Source of the DNA: Pleodorina starrii | Lineage: Eukaryota > Chlorophyta > Chlorophyceae > Chlamydomonadales > Volvocaceae | NCBI GenBank assembly: GCA_030267565.1 | Contig: BRXU01000009.1 | Span: 2,192,001 to 2,256,000, forward strand | Reading direction: 5' to 3' | Length of the DNA stretch: 64,000 bases | In this document: positions 11,401 to 22,427 of the stretch, one piece after another | Layout of the letters: the number at the start of each line of letters is the position of its first letter | Position numbering within the stretch: the stretch's first letter is position 1 | Notes under the pieces: generated by a model | Database searches by the model: none | What the model was told of the DNA's origin: nothing | The model's input: the letters and a program-made list of their open reading frames with translations, nothing else | Program-made: the position numbers and the translations under genes

Positions 11401-14400
11401 CGGCGGCCGAGAGCGCTGTGGCCTCGCCTCCGTCGTCGCCGCCGCCGCTGCCGCCGCCGCCGGTGGCGTCACCTCGGTTGCCGTCTGTGTGATCTCCATC
11501 GCTGAGGACGTCGCCGCCGCCGCCGCCGCTGTCGCCGCTGACGGTGCCTCGCTCCTTCCGCTTTGATGGCGCATCGCGGCTGCCTGCGCAGCGGCGGCGG
11601 CGCCTGGGAGCACCGCCGCGGCCTCAGCCGAGGAACTGCGGTCCGGAGCTTTGGCCGCGGCAGCCACAGCCGCCTGCAGGGCCGCCGCAGGAGTGGAGAC
11701 AACCCGAGGCGGCGTCAGGCGTGGTTTCTTGGGCGAGGTTGCAGGCATGTCCGGCGCGCTAGAATGCAGCGCCCGCTTCGCACCAACCGTTGCCGCTGCC
11801 GTTGCAGTAGCCGCCGCCGCCGCCGTCGTCGTCGTCGCTGGCGACCGCGCTGCCGCCGCCGCCGTGGCTGGCGACCGTGCTGCCGCCGCCGCCGTGGCTG
11901 GCGATCGTGCCGCCGCCGCCGCCGTCGCCGGCGATCGTGCCGCCGCCGCCGCCGTCGCCGGCGATCGTGCCGCCGCCGCCGCCGTGGCTGGCGATCGTGC
12001 CACCGCCGCCGCCGTCGCCGGCGAGCGCGCAGCCGTCGCCGCCGTGGCTGGCGATCGTGCCAAAGCAGCAGCGCCAGGCGCGGCGGCGCCGCCGGCTCCT
12101 GCCACGCCCGGCTGCTGCGCCTGTGTCGGCGTCGGCTGCCGCGACGGCTGGCGCGATGGCTGCAGCGCCGCCGCGCCTGCCAGCGTGGTCCTAACCAGCC
12201 CCGCACCCGCCGCCGCCGCTGCTGTTGCTGTTGCCGCCGCCGCCGCCGAGCCGGGCGGCCGCTCCCGGGCATCTAGCACCTCCTGAGGTGGGCGTAAGAA
12301 AGCCGAAACGCGGCGGACCACCGAGTGGCGAGGCGACGAGGTGAAGATTTAGATGGTACCGTTTAGATGACACCGCAGCGGTGGGCAGCGAGGTCCCGGA
12401 GGAGGGAGAAGCGCAAGGCGCATGGCGGACGGAGGGAGGCGCAGGTCAACAAGCACAGGTCACGCCTCAACATGTGCCCACAAACCCCAAGAGCCATGCG
12501 TCTGCGGGTCTCGCCACCGCTGCTGCTGTTGTTGTTGTTATGCGTGCTTTGAATGGATGAACCTGATATGAACCATTGTGCTCTCCCCGTGCTGTCGCCT
12601 CTTAATCAAATACACACACCTGCAGCAGCGGCCGCAGCACGCGCGGCAGCAGGTACTTGTGCGTGTGCTCGTACAACGTGTACCGCAGCTCGGCCAGCAT
12701 GTGGGGCGGCGGCGGCGGTGGCCGCTCCTCCGCCGCCGCCGGCGCGCCCTCGCCACCGCCCGTGGAGGCCTCCCTGCGATTCATTGCGGCGATTGATCGG
12801 GTCGACGGAATTTCTCTCGCACTCAAAGCGGAGCGCAATAAAACAGATCCATTATTCAATACCGTATCGGGTAGCAGGGTACAGATCAAAGGAAAGCGCA
12901 AAGGCTGGACCCAACGGGACACTAATCAGACAGCAACATCGCTCGCCCTGGGTTTCGGTCAAGCAGGCGATGGAAGGCCAGAATCTCAGTACCCACACAA
13001 CCTTCGCCTCGCCTCTCGACGTCTTACCGCATCCTCGCCGCCGCCGCCACCGAAGCCCGGGCTTCAAGCCATTCCGTCAAGCCGCCGGCGCCCTTCACCA
13101 CCGACCCCGCCGCCGCCGCCGCCGGCGGCCGCGGCACAGAGTCGCGGGCGGCCGCCAGCACCGCCGCCAAGCTCCCTTTCCCTGGATTCGCCGCCGCCGC
13201 CGCCACCGCCGCTGGCCCACCGGTGGCGGCCGCCAGCTTTGCGCTAGAGGCGGTCATGCAGGCGGTTCGGCGCGCGAAGCGCGCGTCCACCGCGGCGCGG
13301 TTGGATCCGAGCGACCCGTGGGTCGGCGCCGCCGCTGCCGCCGACGCGGCCCGGCCCGCCGGAGACGACGCCAGCAGCTGCAGCAACAGCTGTCCCTGCG
13401 GACGCTGCTGCTGGTGCTGCAAGCGCGGCACAGAGCCGGCAGCGGCCCCAGCCCCTGCCGCCGCTGTCGCGGCGGGTACTGCTGCCGCTGATGCTGATGC
13501 CTCGTCTGCAGCCTTCGCCGGCAGCTTCGCGGTCGGGCCGGACAGCCTGAGCTGGTCTGCCGTGATGGGCTCCTGGGCAAGGCGGTGGAGAGGAGGGAGG
13601 CGGCGCACGCCGGTGCAACGACAGGGACGATTTTGCAGGCCGGGACAAGGCAGGAGGTGTCGTGGAGGTTGTTACAGCGGCTGTGTTGCTCCAGACTCAC
13701 GAAGAGTCGACCCAACGGGGGCCAGCATCTGCACGTTTTTCGCCATCGTGGTCCCCCATCGTGGTACCCTTTCCACCGACCCACCGCAAATCCCCACCGA
13801 CCCACCGACCCACGGGGCTGCTCGCTCCGTCTTCCGCCCGGGTCGCCTCGATCGCCCCGCTGCGATGCGTTTTCATGTCCACCCTTCCCTTTCCTTCTCC
13901 TTTTCCTCTCTGTTCCTTTTCCTTCACTTTTCACGGTATCCCACGCACCCGCACGCACCCACACCACGCACCCACACCACGCATCCGCACCACGCATTCG
14001 CACCACGCATTCGCACGCACCTGCATCAGCGGCAGCCACAGCTTGTCCGCCACCCGCTGGACGCTGCTGCCCCACACCAGCGCCCGGCTGCCGCCGCCTG
14101 CCGCCTGCTCCCGCAGCTCCACCATCGACATCGCCTTGACGTCCGGACACAACAGAGACCCATCCGCCAAATTGAGCTTGTGCTGCGGAAAGCGAAACAC
14201 GCCCGCCTCAGGCTGCTGCCAGCCGCCGGCGCCGGCGGCGCCGCGCCCCGGCGCCGCCGGCGAGGAGTACTCGAGGCCGTAGGACGTGCCGCCGCCGGCG
14301 GCGGGGGCGGCGCCTTCCGGCGCCGCTGCTGCGGCCGGCTGCGCCGGCCGCAGCACGTGCCACGGCTGCCAGTGCTTCTCGTCGGGGCCATAGTCGACGA

Positions 14401-17400
14401 GGTAGAGCATCAGCGGGTGGGGTGGCGGCTGCAGCGCGCCGAGGGCGCCACCGACCCCTGGGTCGGTCTGCTTGACGCGGAGGTCGACTGGCGGCCGGTA
14501 GGGGTCGGGCGTCCAGGGGATCACGCGGCACTCGTCCGTGAGCGGCAACTGCGAAGGGCGAGGCCAGATACGGATCCAGATCCGGGCCGGATCGGATATT
14601 CGGATTACGTTCAGATCAGGTTGAGGGTCGGGTTGGGAATCGGATCGGGGCCGGATCGAGTTGGGGGGACGGTTCGAGTTGGCGGTTGGGTCGGGTCGGG
14701 TCGGGTTGAGAGAGGTCGCGCACGAGGGCGGCAAAAGCCATTTCGGGCCGGGGAGGAGAGAAATGGGAAGAGGGTTCGCTCTCGATGGTGGGTCCTAAAG
14801 GATAATGCTTGGGCGAGGGAACGGCGATGTGGGTCACGTTACGCCTTGGGGGTCACGCCTTTGGGGTCACGCAGCGGAGAATCCTGTAAGCCGGACGCTC
14901 CGCCAGACGCTGCCGCAGCGGCACACCCCCTGCGCACTACACGCCCGCCACGCACAGACGCCCTTGACCATCCCTGCGTAATCAAGGCGATTTTGTGCAA
15001 TCAGAGGTGCAATTTCGCGCCTGCCCCTGCCAGGCCTTCCCGGGCTCCCGCCCCACATCCTACCGGCTCCAAATTCTCAGGGACCGGACTGCCGCCGTCG
15101 TCCTCCTCGCCGCCGGCGCCGCCGCCACCGGCACCGCCATACGGCGGCGGCAGCGGCAGCGGCGCCGGCTGCACGTCCTCCGGGTCCTCCACGCCCAAAT
15201 CCCCTGCCGCGAACTCCCGGTTGATGTCGTCATTCAGCCCCGTGATCCACCGCCAAGGCGCCAGCGCATCGTGCGCGCGCAGCGCCTCCGCCTCCGCCGC
15301 CGACGACTCGTCACTCGGCGGCGGCACGCCGTCGGCCCCGACCTCCCCTGCCTCGGGCATTTGCACAGCCGCCTCGGAAGCCGCAAGCCGCTCCAAGAGC
15401 ACTGAAACGCGGCCCTGCCACCGCAACTTATTAAAGATGGTCCGCCGGAACTCGACGTAAAACTCGTCAGACAGGACCGCTTTAGGCGGGGGCGGCGGCG
15501 GCGCGGGCGTCGCCGCCAGCAGCTCGCTCCCCAGCGGCGGTGGGGGCGGCGGCGGGGGCGGCGGCGTGGCGCCGCCACCGCGGTCCCCGTACTGGTGCTG
15601 CTGGTTGTGGTGCGACGGGTACCAGGGCGGCGCCTCCTGGCGCCAGGGAGGGGCCCCCGGCGACTCCGCTGGCGGCCCCGGCGGCGGCGGCGGCGGAGGC
15701 TGGTGATGCTTCAGGAGGTGGTGCGTGGACAAGCCCTCTGGATAGAGGCCCTCGTCGACGTCCATATCAAGATCCATGGGCTCCACGACGCCCTCGTTGC
15801 TGCTGGGGCTGCCGCTGCCGCCGGCGGCGGCGGCAGGCAGTAATGCCGCCGCCGGCGGCGGCGGCGGCTCCTGCGGTGGCGGCGGCGGCGCTTGCAACGG
15901 CGACGCCAGCGGCAACGCCGGCGAGCACTCCTGCGCGCACGACAGCGGTGGCGTCGTACGCCGGAAGCTGCCGTCGCCGCCGCCAGGCGCACGTACAGGC
16001 GGGTGGTCGCAGGGCGGCAGCAGCGGAGAGCGAGTGGGAGACGAATGGACCCGGCCGCCGCCGCTGACCGCCGCTGCGCCATTCGCGGCGTGTAACTCCC
16101 GAAGGTGAGGCGGACGCGACGCGAGGAGCCCGTCGTACGGGCTGTGCGGTTGGGAGTCGCGACCGCCGTCGGTGCGGTAGTCGCGGCCGCCGCCGCCACC
16201 GCCGCTGCCGCCACGGGCGCCGCTTTGGAGGTGCGGTGGCGGCGCCGGCGACACGTGCCGAGGCGGCAGCGGCGGCCCCCGAGCGACCCCGTCTGGAGAG
16301 CCCTCCCTCGACCTGCCGCCCACGGGCCGCCGCCAGTGCTGCTGCTGCTGATCCCAGTCCCGCTCGCGCGGCCTGTCACGGTCACGGTCGCGGTCGCGAT
16401 CCCGCCGCTCGTCCCGCCCATCTCGTACAACAGGCATGGTGCTGCCGTACCGATCTGGGCGCGTGTCGCGCTCGACGCCGCCGCGGCCACCGTCCCTGTC
16501 CGCGCCCCATTGAGTGTCGTGACGGTCCCGCCCGCGCGCATCGCGGCCGTCGCGCGCACTGCCACCGACCCGTGGGTCGTTGCGCTGCTGGTCGTACGCC
16601 CCGCGCGACATGCGCTGCTGCGGCGGCGGCCCGGTCCCCGGCGCAGCGCGGCTGCGCTGCGGCGGCGAGAGACTGCGACGCCGCCGGGCCGGCGGCGAGC
16701 GACTGCCGCCGCGTCGCGGCTGCTGCGGCTGGTGCTGCGGCGGCGGGGAGCGGCTGGCGCCTCTCCCCGTCGAACGACGGGATGGCGGCTGCGGCGGCTG
16801 CGGCCCCGGAAGGCCCGAGCCCCGCTGCCCGCGCTCCCTCTCCTTCTCCTTCTCCCGCTCGCGGTCCCGTTCGTGCTCGCGCTCGCGACCGCCTGACCGC
16901 GGCGCCTTATCCCGGTCGCGGTCACGGTCCCGTTGACGTTCCCGGTCGCGGTGCCCACGGGACGAATCCCGGGCTGCCCCATCGCGGCCGCGATCGCGCT
17001 CTGTTGCCGCCGGCGGGCTGCGCGGCGCGCGCTCTCGGTGCTCGGGCGAGGTCCCGCGGTCATGCTGCTGCTGCTGCAGGTCGTGCGGGTGCGGTGGCGG
17101 CGGTTGCGCGGTCTGCCAGGGCTGCTGCTGTGGGGATGGTGCGCGGTTGTGGTGCGCGCGCGGGCCGGCTGACTGGTTGCCGTCGCGGCCCCGCTCGCCG
17201 TTTTGGAGGCGGCCGCCTCGGCCGTGATGCGTAGGAGAGCGGCTGCTGCGGCAAAGCGGGGGCGAAAGGGAGCCCGCGGTTAAAATGCGGGACATCAAGG
17301 CAGAAAGGAGCCATTTCGAGCAAACCCAGATCGCAGTCGTTGTGGGAACGCAGGAAACAAGGCAAGATTGACACAATAAACAAAAGGAAAGGGGTTGGGA

Positions 17401-20400
17401 AGCGCTTTGGCTTTTTTGCGGTCGTGAAGAGCCCTCCTTGCGGAACTAAATCGCCCACGCGGTAGCGCCAGCCCAGAAAAGGAGCCCCGCTTATGTAATG
17501 GCCCCTTGCAAGCCTCGTGCGTACCCATGGAAAGGCAAATCGAAGCTCTGGGCGGCAGCGGGCGGCCAGCAGTGCGAGAAAAAATCGGGCAGAGAAACTA
17601 GCTCAGGCTCGGCCGGCCGACCAGGGAAATATCCGAATCGCGGGTGCTGCTGCTGCTGATGCATGCCATCGCACGAAACAACGCTCCTGAAACTGTGAGC
17701 CGCTGGCAGGGCGGCAGGTTCTGACGCGCGCGCCATATTTGTCCATGTCCTTCTATCAACTGCCTGTGATCTAGAAAACTTGCATGCAAACGCATCTACT
17801 GCTTCTACTGCCATGTTTTATCAAGTTTCGCCCCAACGCGTTTCCGAAAGTGCGCCGCGAAATAAAACCAGATCCACCAAAAACAGGGCGGATCCACCAA
17901 AACCAGATCCACCCTGACCAAAAAACAGGAGGGTTGACTCATTCCCGTATATTTTGCCCACCAATCTCGTGCTACCAAACTGTCGTCTGATATTAATGTT
18001 TACTTGTAAAACACCAACACAATTTAAAATGGCCCCCAACCGACCCTGCGTCCGAACCCAATTCCAGTCCGCGCTGAGATCTGAAACCCCTACCTTCGCG
18101 AGCTCCTCTTGCTGCTTCTGCTCCTGCCGCTATCGCTGTCGCTGCTGCTACTGCTACTACTGGCGCTCGAGCTGCTTTTGCTTTCTCTGCTGCTCCTGCT
18201 CCGGCTGCCCCGCGAACGGTGCGGCTCGCGCCCCCTTTCAGCCCGCTCCTGCTGTTTCTGCTCCTGCTCCTTTTGCTGCGCTTGTGGCGCCGGCGCCGGC
18301 ACAGGCGTCCCGTCGCGCCCTCTGCCCGCCATCATCTCCCCGCCCACAGCCTTGTCGCCGCCGTCGCCGCCGTCCGAGCTGCCATCCTGCGCCCGCTTGC
18401 TGCTGCCGTCGCGCTCGGCTCCTGGGATGGCGGCTGGCTCCTGGGATGGCGCCGTCGTTGGGCCGCTCCCAGCCGCTGCCGCCGTCACCGTCGTGGCCGT
18501 CGCGGCGGAAGCCGATGTGGGTCCTGCGGCGGCGGCGGCGGCAGCTGCCGCCGGGCCTGGCGCTGACGCGGCAGCCAAGGCCGCCAAGCGCTGTGCCTCC
18601 TTCACCGCCGCTTCCGTCACCATCGCCGCAACGTTGGCGTCGACATCGCCACTCGCAGGGGCGGCGGCCGTCTCCACGGCAGCGCCGGTTCTTGGCGATG
18701 TCGGCGGCGCCGGCGCCGTCATTGCGCTGCCGCCGGCGCAGGCCGGCGCAGGGGGCTGGGCGGGTGCAGCGGTCGTCGTCGCCGCCGCAGCAGCAGCAGC
18801 GGCCGCCGCCGCGGTGGCTGCCGCGGCGGCGGCGTCGACGGGGCGCTCCGGTTCCGGTCCCCATCGCCGCCGCTTCCTAGAAAGCGACTCGGTTTCTTCC
18901 ACCGTCACCGCGGCCGCCGCCGCCGCCGCACCCGTCGACGCCTGGCCAGCGGCGGCTGCGGCATCAGGCGCCGGCGCGACGCCGCCGGGCTGGCATGTTG
19001 GCTCCGCCTCCAGCGCCGCCGACGCCGCTGCGGCCGCATGCGTAAACGGCGTAGCCGTTTCCGCTGGCTGCAGGACGTTTGCTGTCTGCAGCCCCGCCGT
19101 AGGCGACCGAAGCGCCGCCGCCGCCGCCTGTACCTGCGCCTGCACCGCCGCCGCCGCCACACTCGCCTGGAGCTGCGCCTGCTTCGCCGCTTGGAACTGC
19201 ATCAGCGCATGCTCGACTGCCTGTTGCTGTACCGCCGACGGTGTCGTCGACTGCGCCTGTAGGGACTGCGCCGCCGCCGCCGCCGCCAACGCCGGCGGCG
19301 GAGCGACTATCGGCGGCGCCGTCACTGGTAGTGCCTGTTGCAGCTCGACCGCCAGTGCCGCTGATATTGACGCAGCCAGCGGCGGCGGCGCCGCCGCTGC
19401 CGCCTTCGCCGCCGCCTTGGCCGCCGCCGCCATCGCCGCAATCATGTTGGAGATGGCGGGCTTGGCCGGCTCCGCCGCGGCGGTCGCGGGCGCGGTCGCA
19501 GCTGCCGCTGCGTCGACGAGCCCGGGCGGGGCCAGGTCCGGGCGCGGCGCCACGAGCGCCTCGATCTCTGCGGGCACATGACGGCGTTGGAACCGGGCGA
19601 TATGACGACGGATGACCCGTGGGTCGTTCGCTGGGAGCGGCGGCGGCGTCAGCGGCAAGCGGCCAAGCGTGCAGCTACACTACCAATCCTGACCCTGGAT
19701 CCATGTGTCATCATACCTCGAATCCAATCCTGACCCTGGACGAAAAACCCTAAGACACTTGACCCACTTCGGCGCCCTGTGCACTTGCATACATGCAGGA
19801 TGCATGCACATCCTCGGAACCTTCTCACGAAGAAAGCAAAGGAGCCAACGCCCGACCCGGATCGCGCCCGACCCGACACCCCCCCCTGCGCCCATAGCCA
19901 AACCTTGGTTGACGGAGGCAAAGGCGGCGATGCCACCGGCGCTCCCGCTAGCAGAGGATTTGCTGGACCTGCTGGCGACCTTGGTGCCCCCTCGCAACAC
20001 CACCAGCGATTTGTTAGCGGCAATCGTCTTGGGAGGCGGCTTCCGCTGCGGCGGCGGCGCCGCCGCCGCCGGCGCGACGGCTGAAGCCGCCTCCGCCGCC
20101 GCCAACCCCGCCTCGCCCAACGCCGCCGCAGGCCCGGCGGGGGCCGCGGCCCTCGCCGCCGCCGTCGCTTCCAAGCCGACGGCGGCGGCGCCGCCGCCGC
20201 CGCCACCCGACGAGCGGCCTGCTGCGAGATGCTCTGAAACCGCCACGCTCCCCGCCGCGTCCTGGACAGCCGTACTAGGTGCCGTACTGCTGGGGAGCGG
20301 GGGAGCCGAAGAGCCTGCGCTGAGTGGCGCCGCCGCGGCGGCGTCGGCGATGCCCGGCGGACACGGCTCCGGTGGCAGCGGCGGCGGCGGCGTGCCGTCG

Positions 20401-20949
20401 GCCTTCTGCTGAGCGGCGCCCTGCAGCGGCGGCGGCGACGCCGGCGGCGGTGGCGGCGGCGCCGCGTCTCCCGGCGGCGGCCGTGCCCCATACGCCGACG
20501 CCGGCGGCTCCCCCGGCGGCGGCTTCGGCGGCGGCAACCCAGCGGCCGGCCCCGTCACCGCCGCGCCGTACATGTGATGCGGCGGCCCCGGACAGTAAGG
20601 CGGCCCAGCGTACGGCAGCATTGGCTGTGTGCCGTACGGCATGGGCATCGCCGGATAGCCCCCGGGATGCACCAGGTGTGGGCAGTGGGGATCCCCGGGC
20701 GGCGGCTGCGGCTGGTGCTGCTGCATGTAATCGTAGTATACGCCTCCGGGCACATACGCCTCGGGGCACATGGGCGGTGGCATGCCCGAATGCGCGAAGT
20801 CGTGATACATCGGGCGCGGGTGCTGCGGCTGGGCCCCCGGCGGCGGCCCGAAGTCCTCGGGGCCGCCGCCGCCGTACGGCCCGCACGCCTTCCGCGCCCT
20901 GCCGTACTGGCCGCGGTGGTGATCGCGGCCCTCTCCATACGACCCCCTT
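8477..20949 (-). CDS. Giant low-complexity protein with C-terminal bromodomain (5' end missing)
   Basis: Ten exons join in phase: 20949-19904, 19630-18094, 17245-15064, 14548-14021, 13572-13028, 12773-12620, 12282-10144, 9759-9715, 9096-9058 and 8815-8477, giving about 2,850 residues. One or more 5' exons lie upstream of 20949. In order it has a Pro/Gly/Ala-rich start, an Ala-rich segment from NDPRVIRRHIARFQRRHVP ending in an RS-rich tail, an RD/RE-rich stretch, a possible Tudor-like segment (LMLYLVDYGPDEKHWQPWHV), a 10-residue Ala/RSPAT repeat, and a bromodomain at about 2711-2800. The bromodomain shows DYTDLVQQPMWFEEI and LLMGRNAVHYN; the latter holds the acetyl-lysine-contacting Asn position. 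Two tiny exons (45 and 39 nt) encode its start. A chromatin-reader role is inferred from the bromodomain and charged RS-like regions. The Tudor call is speculative. Confidence 0.75.
11837..12060 (-). repeat. 30-bp coding minisatellite (AARSPATAAA)
   Basis: About 7.5 copies of a 30-bp unit start at 11837 and step every 30 bp. On the minus strand they encode a 10-residue Ala-rich repeat with an RSPAT core, inside the largest exon of the bromodomain gene. Copies differ mostly at silent positions, for example GCGACC versus GCGATC. Confidence 0.9.
17246..18093 (-). other. Large A/T-richer intron of the bromodomain gene
   Basis: This stretch separates the RS-rich exon (ending 18094, donor GTAGGG) from the RD/RE-rich exon (starting 17245 after a CAG acceptor). 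The join keeps phase and reads continuously as KRSSRSSRSPTHH. It contains a small GATCCACCAAAA direct repeat at about 17870-17935. No gene was found on either strand. Confidence 0.65.
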
Positions 20950-22427
20950 CTGCGGGCAACCGCGGAAAAGGATGTATGTAGGACATGTGGGACACGTAGG
21001 ATGCGGGAACTGCTTCAATACGAAGGGCCCCTAAACGGGGGAAAGTTAGGACAGCCGGAATCACCCCTTGCAAAGCTGACAGGCTGACAGATCGGGCCTG
21101 GATAACCGAAAAGGAGGTCCAGCAGGCAGGTGCTGGGGAGGCGTATGGGGGTGGTCCAAAGTTGGACGGAAGTAGTAAAGAGCCTGAGGGCCTGAGGGGG
21201 ATGGTCGCGCGTGGTCGACCCCAACCACACCCGGTCCGTTGAGGTCGCCTGTTGGTTGGGCACGCTGAGGTGGGGCCGCTGTGGCCACTAACCAGGTGGC
21301 ACTGGCTGGCCAGGTATGTGGTTGGTTGGTTGCTGCCAGGCGCAAACACCCCGATGAAAAGGAGAGTGTGTGCGCGCGCATTTCGGCATTTGTGTGTGTG
21401 CGTGCATGTAACACAACGTGCGGTGTTAGGGGGAGGGATGCGGTGGTGAAGGGTACATGGGGGAGGGAGTGGCGTTGATAACGGGCTCGGCGCGGGGAGG
21501 GGAGGGGAGGGGGGAGTCCTCTTGGAGGGTGTGACGCGTTATCGGTGCCCGTTGCAGCTATAGCCAGGGGTGGAGGGGGAACATGGGCCCGCGGGGAGGG
21601 AAGGGAGCGGGGGCGGGTGCGGGGCGTCCCGGGTGTGCTCGTGGTGGGAAACGTTTTCGAGGCGCGCAGAACCAAAGGGTTTGGCACTGTAGGTTGTGGT
21701 TCTGGACCCCTCGAGGCACACGAGAGCGAACGGTTACTTTCCCCCGGCACATAGCCGCTGAAAGAGGAGGGCCGGCGGAGAGGAACCGACCCCGACACCG
21801 CTAAGCCCCCGCAACACTATTGGAGGAAGATGCGTATGCTAAGGAGCCGTAAACGGACGCGAAGTTGACCCTGGGCATCGTTCCTAGACCCGTGGCCCGC
21901 TTGCTGACTGCAGACCGGCGCAAAAGCTCACCTGTGGTAAGGCTCCTGGCCGATGTTTTGTGCCATACTTTATGGCTGTTAAGTGCTGTCGGCCTGGCTC
22001 TCCAGCCGCCCTGGCATCGGTGCCTAGACTACCCCTTGCGCAGCGCGCGCTGCACCGTCTGTCTGCATGTCACGCTGTAACGTTTGATGATGTTGTAGCG
22101 AATGTTATACGTATTTGCCCCGAGCGAGCCGGAGAAACGCAGGGCTAACCTATAGAGTAGAAACGATACTGGAGCCTATCAATATGATATGTCTCCATAA
22201 AGCCTCAAACGGTACTACGTCCGCTGTTGGATGAAAAGTGTATAGTGCGAGTCGGCGAACGAACAGCAAAACTGTTAACTTTGTACAGCAACTCGGTTGT
22301 GAGTAACCCCCAATTAAACTAACACAGGATAATGGCGTTTTTGTTCTAAGCCGCTCTCTGAGGTGAGTGGCGGTTGGCCGGTCCTTGAGTCACACTTGCA
22401 TCGCTGTCTATCTACAACGTGTAAGGA
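20950..22427. promoter_or_regulatory. Divergent 5' region between bromodomain gene and COG0523 gene
   Basis: The minus-strand exon at 20949 starts with an acceptor in phase 2, so at least one upstream exon of the bromodomain gene must lie here; I could not place it. The stretch from about 22080 to 22427 is clearly lower in GC and directly precedes the plus-strand start at 22428, so it is the likely promoter for that gene. The GC-rich part at about 21450-21650 shows long G/A-rich runs. No independent gene is supported. Confidence 0.5.

Noticed and set aside
13223..15460. A 745-codon plus-strand open frame with low-complexity protein
   Set aside because: It is antisense to bromodomain-gene exons that keep phase and contain consistent splice sites. 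High GC creates long shadow frames on the opposite strand.
18109..19581. A 490-codon plus-strand open frame rich in Ala and Cys
   Set aside because: It is the complement of the Ala-rich minus-strand exon 19630-18094; Ala codons (GCN) read back as Gly/Ser/Cys-type codons.
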